DNA from: Pomphorhynchus laevis
Lineage: Eukaryota > Acanthocephala > Palaeacanthocephala > Echinorhynchida > Pomphorhynchidae
NCBI GenBank assembly: GCA_012934845.2
Contig: WNNJ02001735.1
Span: 1-64,000, forward strand
Length of the DNA stretch: 64,000 nt
Reading direction: 5' to 3'
Shown here: piece after piece, positions 21,900 to 33,010 of the stretch
Numbering within the stretch: position 1 is the first letter of the stretch
Layout: every line of letters begins with the position of its first letter
Notes under the pieces: model-generated
What the model was told of the DNA's origin: nothing
Database searches by the model: none
What the model saw: the letters and a program-made list of their open reading frames with translations, nothing else
Made by a program: the position numbers and the translations under genes

Positions 21900-22555
21900 C
21901 AGTTTATAAGGAATTGTAATTTAATTAAATGAATAAATAGTAGTGATAAATAAGATCAATCTTTTTAAAAAATTCGTCTAATTATTTTTGAGTCAAGCTC
22001 AACAGAGGCGTACATGGATCATCTCTTCTGTGTTTTCGACTTGTCTCGTCCGACGTTTATCTGCTATCAAATATGCAGTTTTTTCAAGCTTAACAAAAAA
22101 TGTCATTTGATTAACTTGATATAAGTTAAATGAAAATGCCTGTTGATCGCATTGACTAGTCAAGTGGATTAGGAAAATTCTTCCAAATTCGTCCTCACTA
22201 TGACGATCTGCTGTGTTCTCAATTGTCAGTTTTTGATAATGACTTTGTTAACAAGCGAAATATCATTATTTATCAAACTTGCTTCCTTGTCTTTCTATTT
22301 TTCTGTGTGGATAAAAAATGCCAATGATATCTAAGATTTCATAACAGAGGGCTGCATTTCCATCATAAAGTATCACGCTACTATTTTAATAAATTATTTT
22401 TTATAAACATTAATTTTGTATTTCTTGCTAGAAGATGATTCGTATCATTTAAACAAAATAATGCCCCAACTTAATCATGTACCTCAATCTATTGATTTCG
22501 ATAACAATACAAATCGCGAGATAGAGATGCAAGGGTAGATATTTATTGCAACGGC
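21900..22555. other. No recognisable gene
   Basis: Less AT-biased stretches near 22000-22320 have no clear long frame and match no family I recognise. Confidence 0.4.
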
Positions 22556-22559
22556 ATAT

Positions 22560-23019
22560 TTGGGAATGCTACGGACCGGTCCTACATGGATATATGGGTT
22601 TTTGACTCTTCGGCTCCGTCGTACTCCCTATCAAGAATATCAGACCCTTTCAAATACACGAAAATCGCAAAAATGCAAAATATTATGAACGAATAGTGAA
22701 AGTTGAGCATGCATCCTTTCATCCGATTATATTATCGACCACAGGAGGGATGGGTCCGACAAAGAACGCTGTACTGAAACAAATATCAAGTCAGATATCC
22801 ACTCGCACTCATGCTTCGTACATAGATGGTATACGAACCCTACGATCAAGGATCTCAACTCTTATTGCAAACGCTGTTTAAATGTCAATAAGGATGAAAC
22901 CTTACGCATGTCAGAAAGCAGACATGTCAGAAAGCAAAAACCAATGATCACGCAAAATCACAAATAACGTTCTAAGTTTAATAGTGATAACAGTATAAGA
23001 GCCCATTTGCAGGTAACCC
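22560..23019 (+). mobile_element. Cys-rich/RT/nuclease retroelement, 3' end fragment
   Basis: A 5'-truncated tail. A frame just upstream and the ORF 22696-22881 read YYERIVKVEHASFHPIILST and TGGMGP, then a run equivalent to the last 100 residues of the element at 23.5-26.6 kb. The tail word GCCCATTTGCAGGTAACCC (23001-23019) matches the 3' end of the long copy. Another partial tail motif follows at 23343-23360. Confidence 0.75.
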
Positions 23020-23545
23020 GTAAATTGTAATTGTCTGTTATCAATAATAAATTTTGATGATTTAAAAAAATAATAAATGTCAATTTATTACTCAAGATCC
23101 GTAGCATCATGCTATTCTTATCGAAATCTTTCAGAACATCATCCGCATGTTTAAGAGCAGATGCATTACGCATACGAGCAAATGTTATTGTCGTTGCCGA
23201 AAAGGATATGTTCGGATTTTGTTCGCATTCTCAAAGCCATTTAAGCACATTTTGCTATTTGAATCGACACATCTTGTCTCAATTGACTAATGCAATCATT
23301 GTAGTCTAGAATGTAGTCTTAAATTGTGATAACAATTTAAGTGCCCATTTGCGTGTATCCGCAAATAGATAAAAAATATTTACAGCTTAAACACACAATC
23401 AGATAAATATTACAAAACATTTTAACTAGCAATATTCTTGATGAGTAACTAACAAACATAACAAACATCTTACAATCCTTCGAATCTTTTAATCCATCAA
23501 TAACAAAGAATCACTGTGCTCAGTATCAACGCTCTGAAATCGATG
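23020..23545. other. Short spacer, no gene seen
   Basis: Contains a second diverged tail motif (GCCCATTTGCGTGTATCC, 23343-23360), suggesting another truncated tail. A minus-strand frame at 22958-23173 is not recognised. Confidence 0.4.
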
Positions 23546-23549
23546 CTAC

Positions 23550-23738
23550 ATGCCTAGAGGAGTACCTTCTTCGCTATCAAAATGCTGCAACTGCAACACG
23601 AGTGCAGCCAAATGTATTCACTGTAAATGTGCGCGCAATTCGAAACCTTGCACAACGTGCTCTACTCCTAACTGCTCCAGGAAAAACCCGGTGCTGTCCA
23701 CACACGCGTCTACCAATGTCCAACTTACATCGCACTAA
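23550..23738 (+). pseudogene. Retroelement N-terminal Cys-rich motif, copy 1
   Basis: MPRGVPSSLSKCCNC opens a 62-aa frame with nine Cys in about 33 residues, in the order CCxC, CxxCxC, CxxC, C, followed by an Asn/Lys end. The same spacing is seen at 33011-33247 (minus), 45686 and 50751. It resembles a small zinc-binding CXC-type module and may bind nucleic acid; that role is inferred. The frame is shifted before the next domain at 23859. Confidence 0.75.
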
Positions 23739-23858
23739 CGTGCTACACCTGAAACTCAAAACGTTGGAACAAAAAGTCCGCAGAACATTCTTCAGACAGA
23801 ATTTGAGCCTATAACTGCAACCATCTCGCAACTCCAATCTTCATCAGATACTCTCTCG

Positions 23859-25104
23859 GTGGATTCGATATTGCATGAAGTTATTCTATGGAAACCAAAC
23901 CTGTTTAGACTACCAAGATGCATCGGATCTAAGCGATTTATCTCAGAGCTTGCACGGATATATGAATTAGCATCCACAAACGATTGCTCGCTTTCACTCG
24001 CGGTTGTCATCAGTCAGTTAATCCTCCAGCGCCCTGCTAAAGCGAACCCTAAGCAACTAAAACAAATTCTCGATCGCAGACTTGATTGTTGGACAAGCGG
24101 AGATATGCAAACGCTGCTCAACGAAGCTCGTTTTCTCCAGTCTCAGTCTTCCCACAAGCTATATGATCCTCTAAATAATGATATTCTGAAAACTGTTCAG
24201 AAGCTTGTTCTTGGTGGGAAGATGACAGCTGCTGTCAAATTACTTGAATCAAATGATGGTAGAGGGCATCCTATTCGAATAGACGAAATAATAGACAGGC
24301 CAAACAGTGAGACAAATTCTTATTGATAAGCATCCGATGGCTTCAGCAAAATCTGATGACGCCATTCTGCGCAGGCCTATCGATGACATTCCTGAGTTTC
24401 ACCCAGTTGCATTTGATTCTATTGACTTTAAACTGATCGTTGCCAACTCTAAGAAAGTAAAGGGAGGAGCGGGCCCGTCCGGATTAGATGCAAGAGCATG
24501 GCATCGAATGTTGGTTGACTTTGGGGCAGAATCGAAACGTCTAGCTGAATCAATTGCATCTTTCGCTCGACAATTAGCATTAAATCCAATCTCACAGGAG
24601 TCGATGACAGCCTTCACCGCTAGTCGCCTTATTCCTCTTAGCAAAAATTCTGGCGTACGTCCTATATAAATAGGAGATGTTTCCAGACGCATTATATCTA
24701 AATCAATATTGAAAATAATATCACCCCAACTGCAAACAATATGCGGGAACGTCCAATTCTGCGCCTCGCAGCGTGCTGGCACCGAATGTGTTATTCACGG
24801 TATTCGTGACTCGTTGAAGAGAAATCCTACATTCGTGCTACTCACAATAGATGCTGACAACGCATTCAACAGAGTGAATAGAATGACCGCTCTCTCAAAC
24901 ATGCCAAATATCTGTCCAGCATTGAACACAGTCCTTTCTAACCTATACAGAAAGCCGACACTGCTAACAATTGACAGTGAATTCTTACTATCTGCTGAAG
25001 AATTTACACAGGGCGACGTCTTTTCGATGGCAGCATTTGCCTCTGCAACACTTCCGTTACTACTCCGTATTAAAAGAACTTGCCCAAACATAAAACAGTT
25101 ATGA
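23859..25104 (+). pseudogene. Retroelement RT domain, copy 1
   Basis: Three frames (23859-24326, 24307-24669, 24709-25104) cover a helical region, the RT fingers and the palm. Landmarks: WTSGDMQTLLNEARFLQ, the GGAGPSGLD block, ASRLIPLSKNSGVRPI, QFCASQRAGTE, LTIDADNAFNRVN (motif A) and FTQGDVFSMAAFA (motif B). Stops fall after GVRPI and just before YADD, where TGA stands for the TGG (Trp) seen in copy 2 at 48.15 kb. Confidence 0.85.
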
Positions 25105-26574
25105 TACGCAGACGACGGCAACCTAATAGGTTCCCCACAAGATGTCATTGAAGCATTTAAGTTGCTACAATCCTTCGGCCCCTCATATGGCGTACACTTG
25201 AATCCGGGAAAATGCAAGGTATATTCCAACGGGAACGACATCTCGACTTTCCAATCGTTACTTGATAACGCTGGAGTCTCCATCGTTGAGGATGGCCTAC
25301 CCGTTCTTGGAGTACCAATCGGATCAGCCGAATACATAGAGACGTTTATACGATCATCAGTTTCCTCCCTTTGCACATTAGTGTCACAGTTGAAGAAAGT
25401 AGGAGAGTTAGACACTCAGGTTGCATACGTGTGCTTAATTAAGTCTATTCAGCATAAATGGACACATACTCAACGATGCTATGAGTGCCCCTCTGCGTGG
25501 TTCGCACCTCTGGCACTGAAACTAAAGTCTGCAATATCACATCTTTTTGACATTGATATTTCTCAAGACGATATCTTATGGCGCACATGCCAGTTGAGTT
25601 TTCGCAACGGCGGTTTATGCATTAGAGATCCGTCCACGTTACCAAGCAACGAATATCGATCATCGACCTCAGTGTGTGAGCCAAGCATACAAGGATATAT
25701 TGGCTCGGTACTTAATTCTATGCAGGAGACAATTATTAAAAATCTACGGGCAGCAAAAGCCTCTAGTGAAAAGCTTGACCAAGAAGATATTTTGAGCAAT
25801 GAGAGTGGAATTCTGTGTATCGCAATTGAGCATGCTCCAACAACAGGGGATTCGTCATGGCTATCCGGATATCCTACATTCGATCGAGCAACTCGATTAA
25901 GTAACATCGAGTTTTGTGATTCTATTTCTTCTAGATACGGAATTACGCCTAAATCCGCACCTACTCAATGTAAATGTAAGCAGATTAATACAGTTGCCCA
26001 TGCTCTCTCATGCCCATTCGGTGGTCTTCCGTCGATGCGACACGATGCCGTGCGCGATTTTATTGCCCATCAGCTAACAGAAACATCGTATAACGTACAA
26101 GTCGAGCCGCTGCTTACACCAGTCCCGCCAAACTTTGACTTTAGAAACGGCTCAACGACAAAAGACCGTGATGCTAGGCTCGACATTGCATGCTCAGGGT
26201 TGTTTGGTGATAGGAGTGAGCGAACTTTCTTAGACATTTGCGTGTTTAACGCTTTCACTCAGTCCAACTCCTCCAAGACACCAGAGTCCTGCTATAAGTA
26301 CCACCAACAGCGAAAGCGCAGTAAATATCTCGAAAGAATAACAGAGTTCGAGCGGGGGTCTCTTGTACCCGCCGTCTTCTCATTCTCAGGTGGAAGCGGT
26401 GACAATGCCACACAACTTTTAAGACGGATTGCATCTAAATTGGCAAATAAGCGAGCAAGCAGATACCACAACGAGCTTACAAAGCTTAGAACGCGTCTAG
26501 GCCTATTACTTGCAAAAATGACATCGCGATGCATCAGAGGAACGCGATCTGCAATCGGACGTCCAGAATTTTGA
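25105..26574 (+). pseudogene. Retroelement RT end, CCHC-like finger and RLE-like nuclease, copy 1
   Basis: From YADDG (25105) the frame is open for nearly 490 codons. The thumb region is followed by KWTHTQR and FRNGGLCI. A Cys/His cluster CKCKQ, then H and SCPF, lies near residues 269-285 of the ORF starting at 25162. Then come DARLDIACSG (about 336) and RTFLDICVFN (about 355), which fit the D and D-x-V/F strands of a restriction-like endonuclease. The C-terminus has FSGGSGD and ends CIRGTRS, a signature repeated in every copy. Finger followed by nuclease at the C-terminus is the R2/NeSL arrangement; assignment to those clades is not implied. Confidence 0.8.
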
Positions 26575-26639
26575 ACCCAAACTGAACTGAATTCTCATTT
26601 ACGGGCCCATTTGCGGGTAACCCAGAGATTGTAAAATAA

Positions 26640-27000
26640 TAATAATAAAAAGGTATCCCGTAAATTGTAATTGTCTATAAAAATTTTGATTACTAAAAAT
26701 ATCATCACTATCATTATTATTTGTTTTGACTTTAATTTGTTTTGTCAATTAATTACTTCAATTAATTATGTATAATGATGACTAAGTGACTTCATTGACT
26801 GAAGATGAAATAGACATATCACACTATTAGAACGGAAGCTTAGAGCATTGTAATATCCTTACATTTCACAGATTAATAAACTGCTAAGGAAATTTATTTC
26901 GAAAAGTGTCAGACCTGTAAAAAGTCTACAGATTCGAAAAAAAAACAATTCGTGCAATTTTTAATCACTAACTGGATTCTATATAGACCATCCATATATT
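26640..27000. other. Spacer with a repeated tail fragment
   Basis: Positions 26650-26695 repeat the sequence found after the tail motif at 23012-23055 (GTAAATTGTAATTGTCT, then AAATTTTGAT). A second truncated tail or a tandem tail duplication therefore abuts the long copy. The rest is AT-rich and unassigned. Confidence 0.5.
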
Positions 27001-27004
27001 ACCA

Positions 27005-27075
27005 CATGTTGAAACATTAGTGCTCAGTGTATGCGCTTTGATGATCTAATGAGTACTAATGTCGGCCAAATATTT
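27005..27075 (+). repeat. Hairpin repeat with GTTGAAAC, copy 2
   Basis: Opposite-strand relative of 21060-21195. ACATTAGTGCTCA can pair with TGAGTACTAATGT, leaving GTC directly after the stem. GAAA before and GTC after a long helix match the helix-III side of a hammerhead. No CUGANGA box precedes the GAAA, so it is at best a half motif. Confidence 0.55.
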
Positions 27076-27650
27076 CATTTTAGTGTTGATTAAATTACTG
27101 TAGGCTTCAGATATATCCTAACATAGAAAACACTTCTTTAATTATATATAAATTATGCAGTATTTATTTTGATTTAAAAAAATAAGGTTCGTTTGTTGTC
27201 TGACAGGTCAAACAGTAATAGATATCTGGTCTGACACTTCGGATTACGACGATTATATTAACTTTGTTTGTAGAATGTCCACACGGATTAATATCTTGTC
27301 AATTGCTAGCAATTGGCAATTGCTTGAAAATCTTAAACTTTTTCGTATCGACTAGCTAAAATAGAGCTATGGTATGTCACTTAGAATCTTGAAGTCAGGA
27401 TTACGTGATTTGAAGAATATCTCAACGATCTAAAGTGCGGTCAAGTGTAACAACTTGTATCTTATTTTATTTCTACAAGTACAATGTAATGTGGATAAGC
27501 CAATAATACTGACTCTCAGATTTCATATTTATTAGCAGTTTACTTTAAATTATCTAAATTCTTTAATGAAAATATCATAGTTTTAATAAATATAGTTTAA
27601 ATTATTGAATTTAAACATAAGATTAAAATGTTCATTCAAAATTAGATAAA
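27076..27650. other. AT-rich, no gene seen
   Basis: No coding potential or known repeat recognised. Confidence 0.5.
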
Positions 27651-27654
27651 TTAC

Positions 27655-28620
27655 AAACTTAGACAAATAAAATGTGTTCCAATGGAAGGTAATAGTAGCC
27701 CAATTATAGCTGACTTGTTTTTAAGTTTTATAGAATATGAGTTTATTTATAACAGTGTAAAAACAAAATCTAAACTATATAAATATATGAAATATATGTT
27801 TCGATACATTGATGATATGTATATTTAATTCTAATAATTTTTATTCAATTAGTGAACAAATTTATCCAGAAAGCCTTATTCTTAAAAAACCAATATTGAT
27901 GATAAAGAAGATGTATATCTCGATATTAACATTAAATTAACATTAACTAAAACTACTTTTTATTTATATCGTAAAGATGACATATTTAAATTTACAAGAA
28001 ACATATTTTTGCATGAACATTCATTTATACCAAATAATATAAAATATAATACATTAAATAATGAAATTTTAAGAATTGCAACAATATGTAATGATATTGG
28101 CTTTCTTCAAAATCATTTAAATAATTTAATAGATACGTATTTTAAACTAGGTTACTATAAAAATAACATCAAGCAGAAAATAGTAAAATATATAAATCAA
28201 CACAATAATATAAAGAATAAATTTAAACTCTTAAGTGGCAAATTTTTATGGATGGATAATAAATAATATACTTTGTATTGGAATGTAATACTAGATAATC
28301 AAATTTCACCAGAGGACATACGTCCTTAACACGTATTTGGCCCGACTGATATGTTGGGTAGAGGAGTTAGGGGCCGAAACCTGATAGCATAGCAGTTCCT
28401 CCTGATAACCTCTAATTATTATTCTGATACAACGTCTGTTATTTATTAGTCAATTCATAAAAATTACGTTTATTTTAAATTTTATTTTTTTAACTTGATT
28501 TAAATTATAGAAAATTTAAAAACAATTATTAATTTTATTATTTAATTATTAAATTTTGATTTAGCATTATTATGTTTTGTTTATTTTATAATTATATTAA
28601 ATACGTAGACTCATTAGCTG
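27655..28620 (+). mobile_element. Penelope-like element copy C, 3' half with terminal sequence
   Basis: Starts inside motif B (GNSSPIIADLF, about 27690), includes YIDD (about 27800) and the thumb, and ends in the ORF 28009-28266, which closes with GKFLWMDNK and a stop. No GIY-YIG domain follows. The conserved 3' tail (28270-28480) contains GGGGCCGAAACCTGATAGC and TCCTGATAACCTCTAAT; the TACGTAGAC box (about 28600) marks the end. This copy best shows where the protein stops relative to the tail. Confidence 0.85.
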
Positions 28621-28859
28621 ATTTGATTTATACAAGATTAAGATTTTCTTAATAAGTAAAAAAATACATGCAGTAATAAACTCGAGGAAGAGAACCGATA
28701 CAAAAATGTTTTAATATACAATCACTGTATATTCTGTAACACCTTCTAACTCATTGAGGGATCAGGTCCAGAGAGCACACACAAACGCGACACTTTGTGA
28801 TATAGCCACCAAGGGCATGCCGCAAACCTGAGTTCCAAATCAGGTCAGACGATTGTCAG

Positions 28860-29460
28860 TAGTTTCAGCATTAGGTGCTTAAGAAATCTTAGTCTTTGCT
28901 ACAGGGGACGTCTTCTTGAAAAGAAGACTGGTCACAAGATGCCCCATATACACCAAAGACGCATCTGAATCTTCTCTCTTAAGGACATACCTGGCCACGT
29001 TTTAAGGCTCATAATCTCTATAAATATATTATTGAATTTATTCAAGTCAAATTAAGAAGCCCTATTCACCGAAATGGGAAAACCTAGGTATTGTACTTGA
29101 TAGGAAATGAAAGAGAATAGTTGATTAGTCTTATAATAGGTGAATGCTTAAATTTTTAATCCCTAACTTTTTTCGTTTGCAGGTTTTTCATTAAATGCGA
29201 CCACCTGCATCTTGGAAGGGTAAAAAGGAAGGAAGATGAAACCAGCTAAACTTGTAATCTTAAAAAGAATTTGCTAATATTTGAGACAACATCATTGCAT
29301 CTGCGTTCCGAAAACAAGGCGGTGTCATCATCAGCATATACTAACAGATGTTGATTGCGCATAAGTGGTTTAAAAATGATAATGTAGGCGGCTAAGTACA
29401 TGAAGTGAGATATCAGATTCTTTTGGTTCACATGTAATTGGGTTTAACAATCGCGTGTCA
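28860..29460 (-). mobile_element. Fragment of the APE-type LINE (second copy)
   Basis: The 28870-28990 stretch matches 2010-2110 of the LINE, with the GGGGACGTC and CTTGAAAAGAAGACT words. The minus-strand frame 29246-29431 reads LLVYADDDTALFSERRCNDV, equivalent to RT motif C of that LINE. Both orientation and order fit a diverged, internally deleted copy. It is older than the copy at 1.7-5.6 kb. Confidence 0.8.
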
Positions 29461-30002
29461 GTTTCTAAAGTGTTGTTCGAGCATCAAACTTATTATTTTT
29501 GAATTTTGGAGTAGGATCAATAAATACCAATTTATTTATATATTTCACTAGATGCCTCTAGCTTCATCGAAAAAAAGTACAATTTGTTCATCCAATATGT
29601 TAATCAGAATAAAAAGTTCTTGGCTTTTACTTATGGTGCTAGCAGCAGCTATCGAAATATAAACGTAAATTACTGTTTTGATTGATCCTGAACAAAAATT
29701 CGATATTGAACAATGGATTAACATCAGTTATTTTTAAATATTAAACTTTATTGTCTCGACAAACAACGTATAACATTAATTTCGAATCAGCACGTATAAT
29801 TTAAGAAAATAAATTAATTAATTAAAATAAATTAATTATTTTGTTCTAAGAGCACAGTTTTATGATTTTATGAATTTATAATTTAATAAGTTATTAAATT
29901 ATTTATTATTATGGATAATGTTTTAAACTGCTTAACGTCTATCTTTCGTTTAGCTTAAATAGAAAGATAGCTACAAAATGAGATAAATATTTACAGTTAT
30001 TT
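29461..30002. other. Upstream region of the GPCR, no motif identified
   Basis: AT-rich and unassigned. No promoter element can be identified with confidence. Confidence 0.4.
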
Positions 30003-30677
30003 ATGCGACGATTGAAAAGCGAGGAAATTGTAAGAGACGGACACATTGTATTTATGCGGTATATATTCAGTTGGATTGGTATAATCATTGGGATTCCCGG
30101 TATAATTGGGAATGTTTTAATATTGTGTGTTCAAACGGATCTTCATTCCTCGTCCATTACTATTTATCTAATGGCACTAACTGTATGCAATGTGACATTT
30201 TTGTATTTATGGCTTGGAACGCACAGCTTACGATATGTTCTTGCAGTAAAATATATAAGAGCGTTGTTCGCATTTTACGATGGCACTCATTGGTATGTCA
30301 AGTTTGCTACAAAATCTCAAAAGTTAACCATACCGCTTATTAACATTTCCCAGTTGTGTTTTATACTGATCACCACGGCCATCTCAGTTGACAGGTGCCT
30401 GTGTCTTTATAAAAGTCTGCGTTCAGCACGATACGCAAGCCAGCAAGTCTCAATCCGTATGATTTGGTTGATTGTTATATTCTCAATTGTGTATTCAATG
30501 CCATCTTGGTTTGAATATGAGTACTTTATCGAGAAATCGGCTACAAGCAATATTATCGGTAGATTGAACGAAACAATTGTTAAATTAAAATTAACGAAAT
30601 TCGGTGAACGTCATATCAAATTACTCCATCAGTATTTATACATACCAATAAAATCAGACATTGAAAATAATGTGTAA
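30003..30677 (+). CDS. Rhodopsin-type GPCR, first exon (TM1-TM4), FMRFamide-receptor-like
   Basis: The 224-aa frame contains four membrane helices. TM1 (about 20-44) has the GN pair IIGNVLIL. TM2 (about 52-76) has YLMALTVCN, with Asn where most class A receptors have Asp. TM3 (about 108-134) ends in SVDRCLCLYKS, a DRY variant. TM4 (about 152-170) has Trp 155 and ends SMPSWFEYEY, close to the P-x-x-FEY of invertebrate FMRFamide and myosuppressin-type peptide receptors. A candidate 5' splice site GTAAGC lies at 30674, four bases before the stop, so the ORF end is probably an intron boundary. TM5-7 lie 4.5 kb downstream. The ligand is unknown. Confidence 0.75.
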   Translation: MRRLKSEEIVRDGHIVFMRYIFSWIGIIIGIPGIIGNVLILCVQTDLHSSSITIYLMALTVCNVTFLYLWLGTHSLRYVLAVKYIRALFAFYDGTHWYVKFATKSQKLTIPLINISQLCFILITTAISVDRCLCLYKSLRSARYASQQVSIRMIWLIVIFSIVYSMPSWFEYEYFIEKSATSNIIGRLNETIVKLKLTKFGERHIKLLHQYLYIPIKSDIENNV

Positions 30678-30849
30678 GCCCATTTAGCAACCGTTTAGGT
30701 GCTTCTAATATTTTATTTACAGTAAAATAATATAAATGAAGTGTGATATATAATAGTGATTAAATAGTGATTAAATGATATTAAATAGTGATTAATAATA
30801 TTAATAATATTAATATTTTTATTCGTTAAGATTTAAATCCAAATTTAGT

Positions 30850-31485
30850 CATATCATCTTTTGAGTCTTCTAGTATTGGTCTGCTATAAACTCTCGGATC
30901 GATCGTCCGTCCTAAACTTGTCCACCAAGCGGCAATACCGTAGTGCCTCCAGCTCTTCGGTTGTGAATCCTGCATTTCTGGTAGACCGAATAATGCAAAT
31001 TGATGCTGACTTTGCGATTCGAATACTGATTGTCAGTCTGAGTTTTGAAATGATATCAGCGCACTTCCGTTTGGTTGTTTGTGATTTTGGAGATGCAATC
31101 GCTTTTAGTAGTTTATCGCTTTCAACACTCATTCCACCCTAGAAAGATAAAATTAAGAGGATGAAGTTTGCTCCTTCAAGATGTACCCTTTTAGCATACT
31201 TTGAACGCTTTCAGTTGATGTGAAAATCAAAACACTGCTGAGGAGTCCTAGATGCGTTAGATGAAGCAAGGGCGTTAAAGCGCATATATCCAAGTATGTA
31301 CGCTCCATTTCCCTTCCAGAAAGTCCCCAGAAAAGAGCATCTAATCGGGCATTGTTTTCTCGAGTTGTTGTTTTGTTTTCGACTCCGTCATCCAGTGTCT
31401 GTAGAATATAATAATTAATATTATTATTAATAATAATGAAGAGAAAATTTATTGCCATCGCGCTTCTCGGCTTCGACAAGATATA
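30850..31485 (-). mobile_element. Cys-rich/RT/nuclease retroelement on minus strand, C-terminal part
   Basis: Minus-strand frames 31153-31479 and 30884-31132 read NARLDALFWG, YLDICALTP and later ISIRIAKSASICIIRSTRN, equivalent to the nuclease strands and the CIRGTRS end of copy 1. With 33011-33247 this is one element split by other sequence, lying inside the GPCR intron. Confidence 0.7.
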
Positions 31486-31519
31486 AAAGAAAAAATATAG
31501 TTACAATAAATCAAATGCA

Positions 31520-33000
31520 TTCAATTTAAACGGATGCTGATGTTAGACGTTGTACCAATATATTGCATATTCTCTTCGTCATATACTATGCCCATAATGC
31601 TTCTGCACTGTTTTTCTTAAAAGGTCTTAGATAGATCGTGCACTTTACTTCATACGATCGATATCTTGCAAACTCAAATGCTGCAAATATGGACATTCGA
31701 AAATATGAAGCAAGGATCAGCAAGCGCACAAACAAAATTTGCACGAACAGCACGACGATCGCGAATGTAATGGAATGCGTATACGACAAATCTTATCGTG
31801 ATACCCATGAGTAGAGAAACGTCAAACCAATGGCCGCTTACAATTGTGTGAATTTTTCCAATGCTGTTGACAGGCAACTGGCGTTAAAAAGTGTTCCGGA
31901 TTAATCTCCGATACTTTCTTGTTAAATATTTCTAGATTTACAGTATAATTAACAGTTTCGACCATATTAAGAAGACTGCGCAGATATACGGATAAAGACG
32001 GAAAGCTGCCAAGGTAGAAACTAGTGTGGATGATGTCTTCGGTGAAACTCTCACTATGCGCTTTAAAAATCTTGCCTGGCATCTGTCGAGCTGCATAAAA
32101 TTACTGGAAGTCAAATCATTCCATACAATGGAAACACCATAACTAATCATGGGCAACAACATGACTCTGAAATACCTCAATGCACCCTCGAAAGAGAGAC
32201 ACCCCAGATTATGGATCAAACTCGTTGCCGTAATTATTTTTGTCGCCTTGCGTTCCAACTGATCAACAAAACTCCAACGCGAAGTGAGTTACATTCCTAG
32301 ATAAGTATACGAACGCGAAAATCCCAGCGGCTCATTATGAAATGTAAGCTGATCATGCTTGCACCGTATACCATCCGTACGAAACTTGTCGACTTTGGTC
32401 CTTTCGATGTTAACCTTCATTTTGTTAGATGTACAATAATGATACCACGCATCTAAGGCTCTTTGAGAAGAGAATATAGTATCCGACACTATGGCAAGAT
32501 CATCTGCATACATCACTGACCATACCCTATTCGAATTTCGACATAGACAGTTTGGGAGGGGTCCATGACGAAGGAAACAAAAAGTAGGGTGCTAAGAGGA
32601 TCTCCTTGCAAGACACCACGGGTTACGCAAATAAATTGTGAAAACTGAATCCCGTCCTCGCGCATGTGTGTTATACAAGCGTCTCAATTGAGTATAACTA
32701 TCCGATACGTGCAATTCATAACGACGCCTTCTGCTTTCAGATATAAGACGAGATTGAAGTCTACGAAGCTAAGTCGGGATATGCATAATTTTCTTAAGAT
32801 GGGGCATTATGTTTCGTACCTTCTTATGTGAACATGCGCTTAGAATCGCCTTCGAGATACAATTAAGACTATCATCCTATTTCCGTTCTTTGAGAAATTG
32901 AAAAGCCGCTTCAATCTTAGAAACATTCAGCTTTTGAATCTGTAATACCCTGCTGTGCTTAGAAGTTTTCGGTTGTTCTGGATGTTTATATGAATTTAAG
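31520..33000 (-). mobile_element. Unassigned LINE fragment nested in the minus-strand retroelement
   Basis: Minus-strand frames carry an LQGDPLSTLLFVSF motif B (about 32590-32630), YADDLAIVSD (32289-32516 frame, motif C) with NKMKVNIERTKV after it, and a C-terminal part with MLLPMISYGVSIVWN (31938-32258). These are LINE palm and thumb features unlike the Cys-rich family on either side. It lacks an endonuclease and is broken by several shifts. The clade is uncertain. Confidence 0.7.
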
Positions 33001-33010
33001 AAACGGAGCT

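Larger units (their letters stand above)
23550..26623 (+). mobile_element. Cys-rich/RT/nuclease retroelement, best copy (copy 1)
   Basis: The most complete of at least eight copies. Order of parts: a Cys-rich N-terminus (23550-23738), a helical segment (23859-24326), RT fingers with GGAGPSGLDARAW (about 24460), motif A IDADNAFNRVNR (about 24850), motif B TQGD (about 25005), motif C YADD (25105), then an unbroken 470-aa C-terminal frame with a CCHC-like finger and a restriction-like nuclease candidate. The 3' end carries GCCCATTTGCGGGTAACCC (26605-26623), found at other copies. No LTRs are seen, and truncated copies are all 3' ends, so it behaves like a LINE. It has about five frame shifts or stops. 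Confidence 0.85.

Noticed and set aside
28361-28420. Penelope tail as a canonical hammerhead ribozyme
   Set aside because: The boxes are in permuted order and no helix I or cleavage-site pairing can be drawn within one tail; kept only as a permuted-motif finding.
30678-30700. GCCCATTTAGCAACC after the GPCR exon as a Cys-rich family tail
   Set aside because: Match is short, diverges after ten bases and no family coding sequence precedes it.
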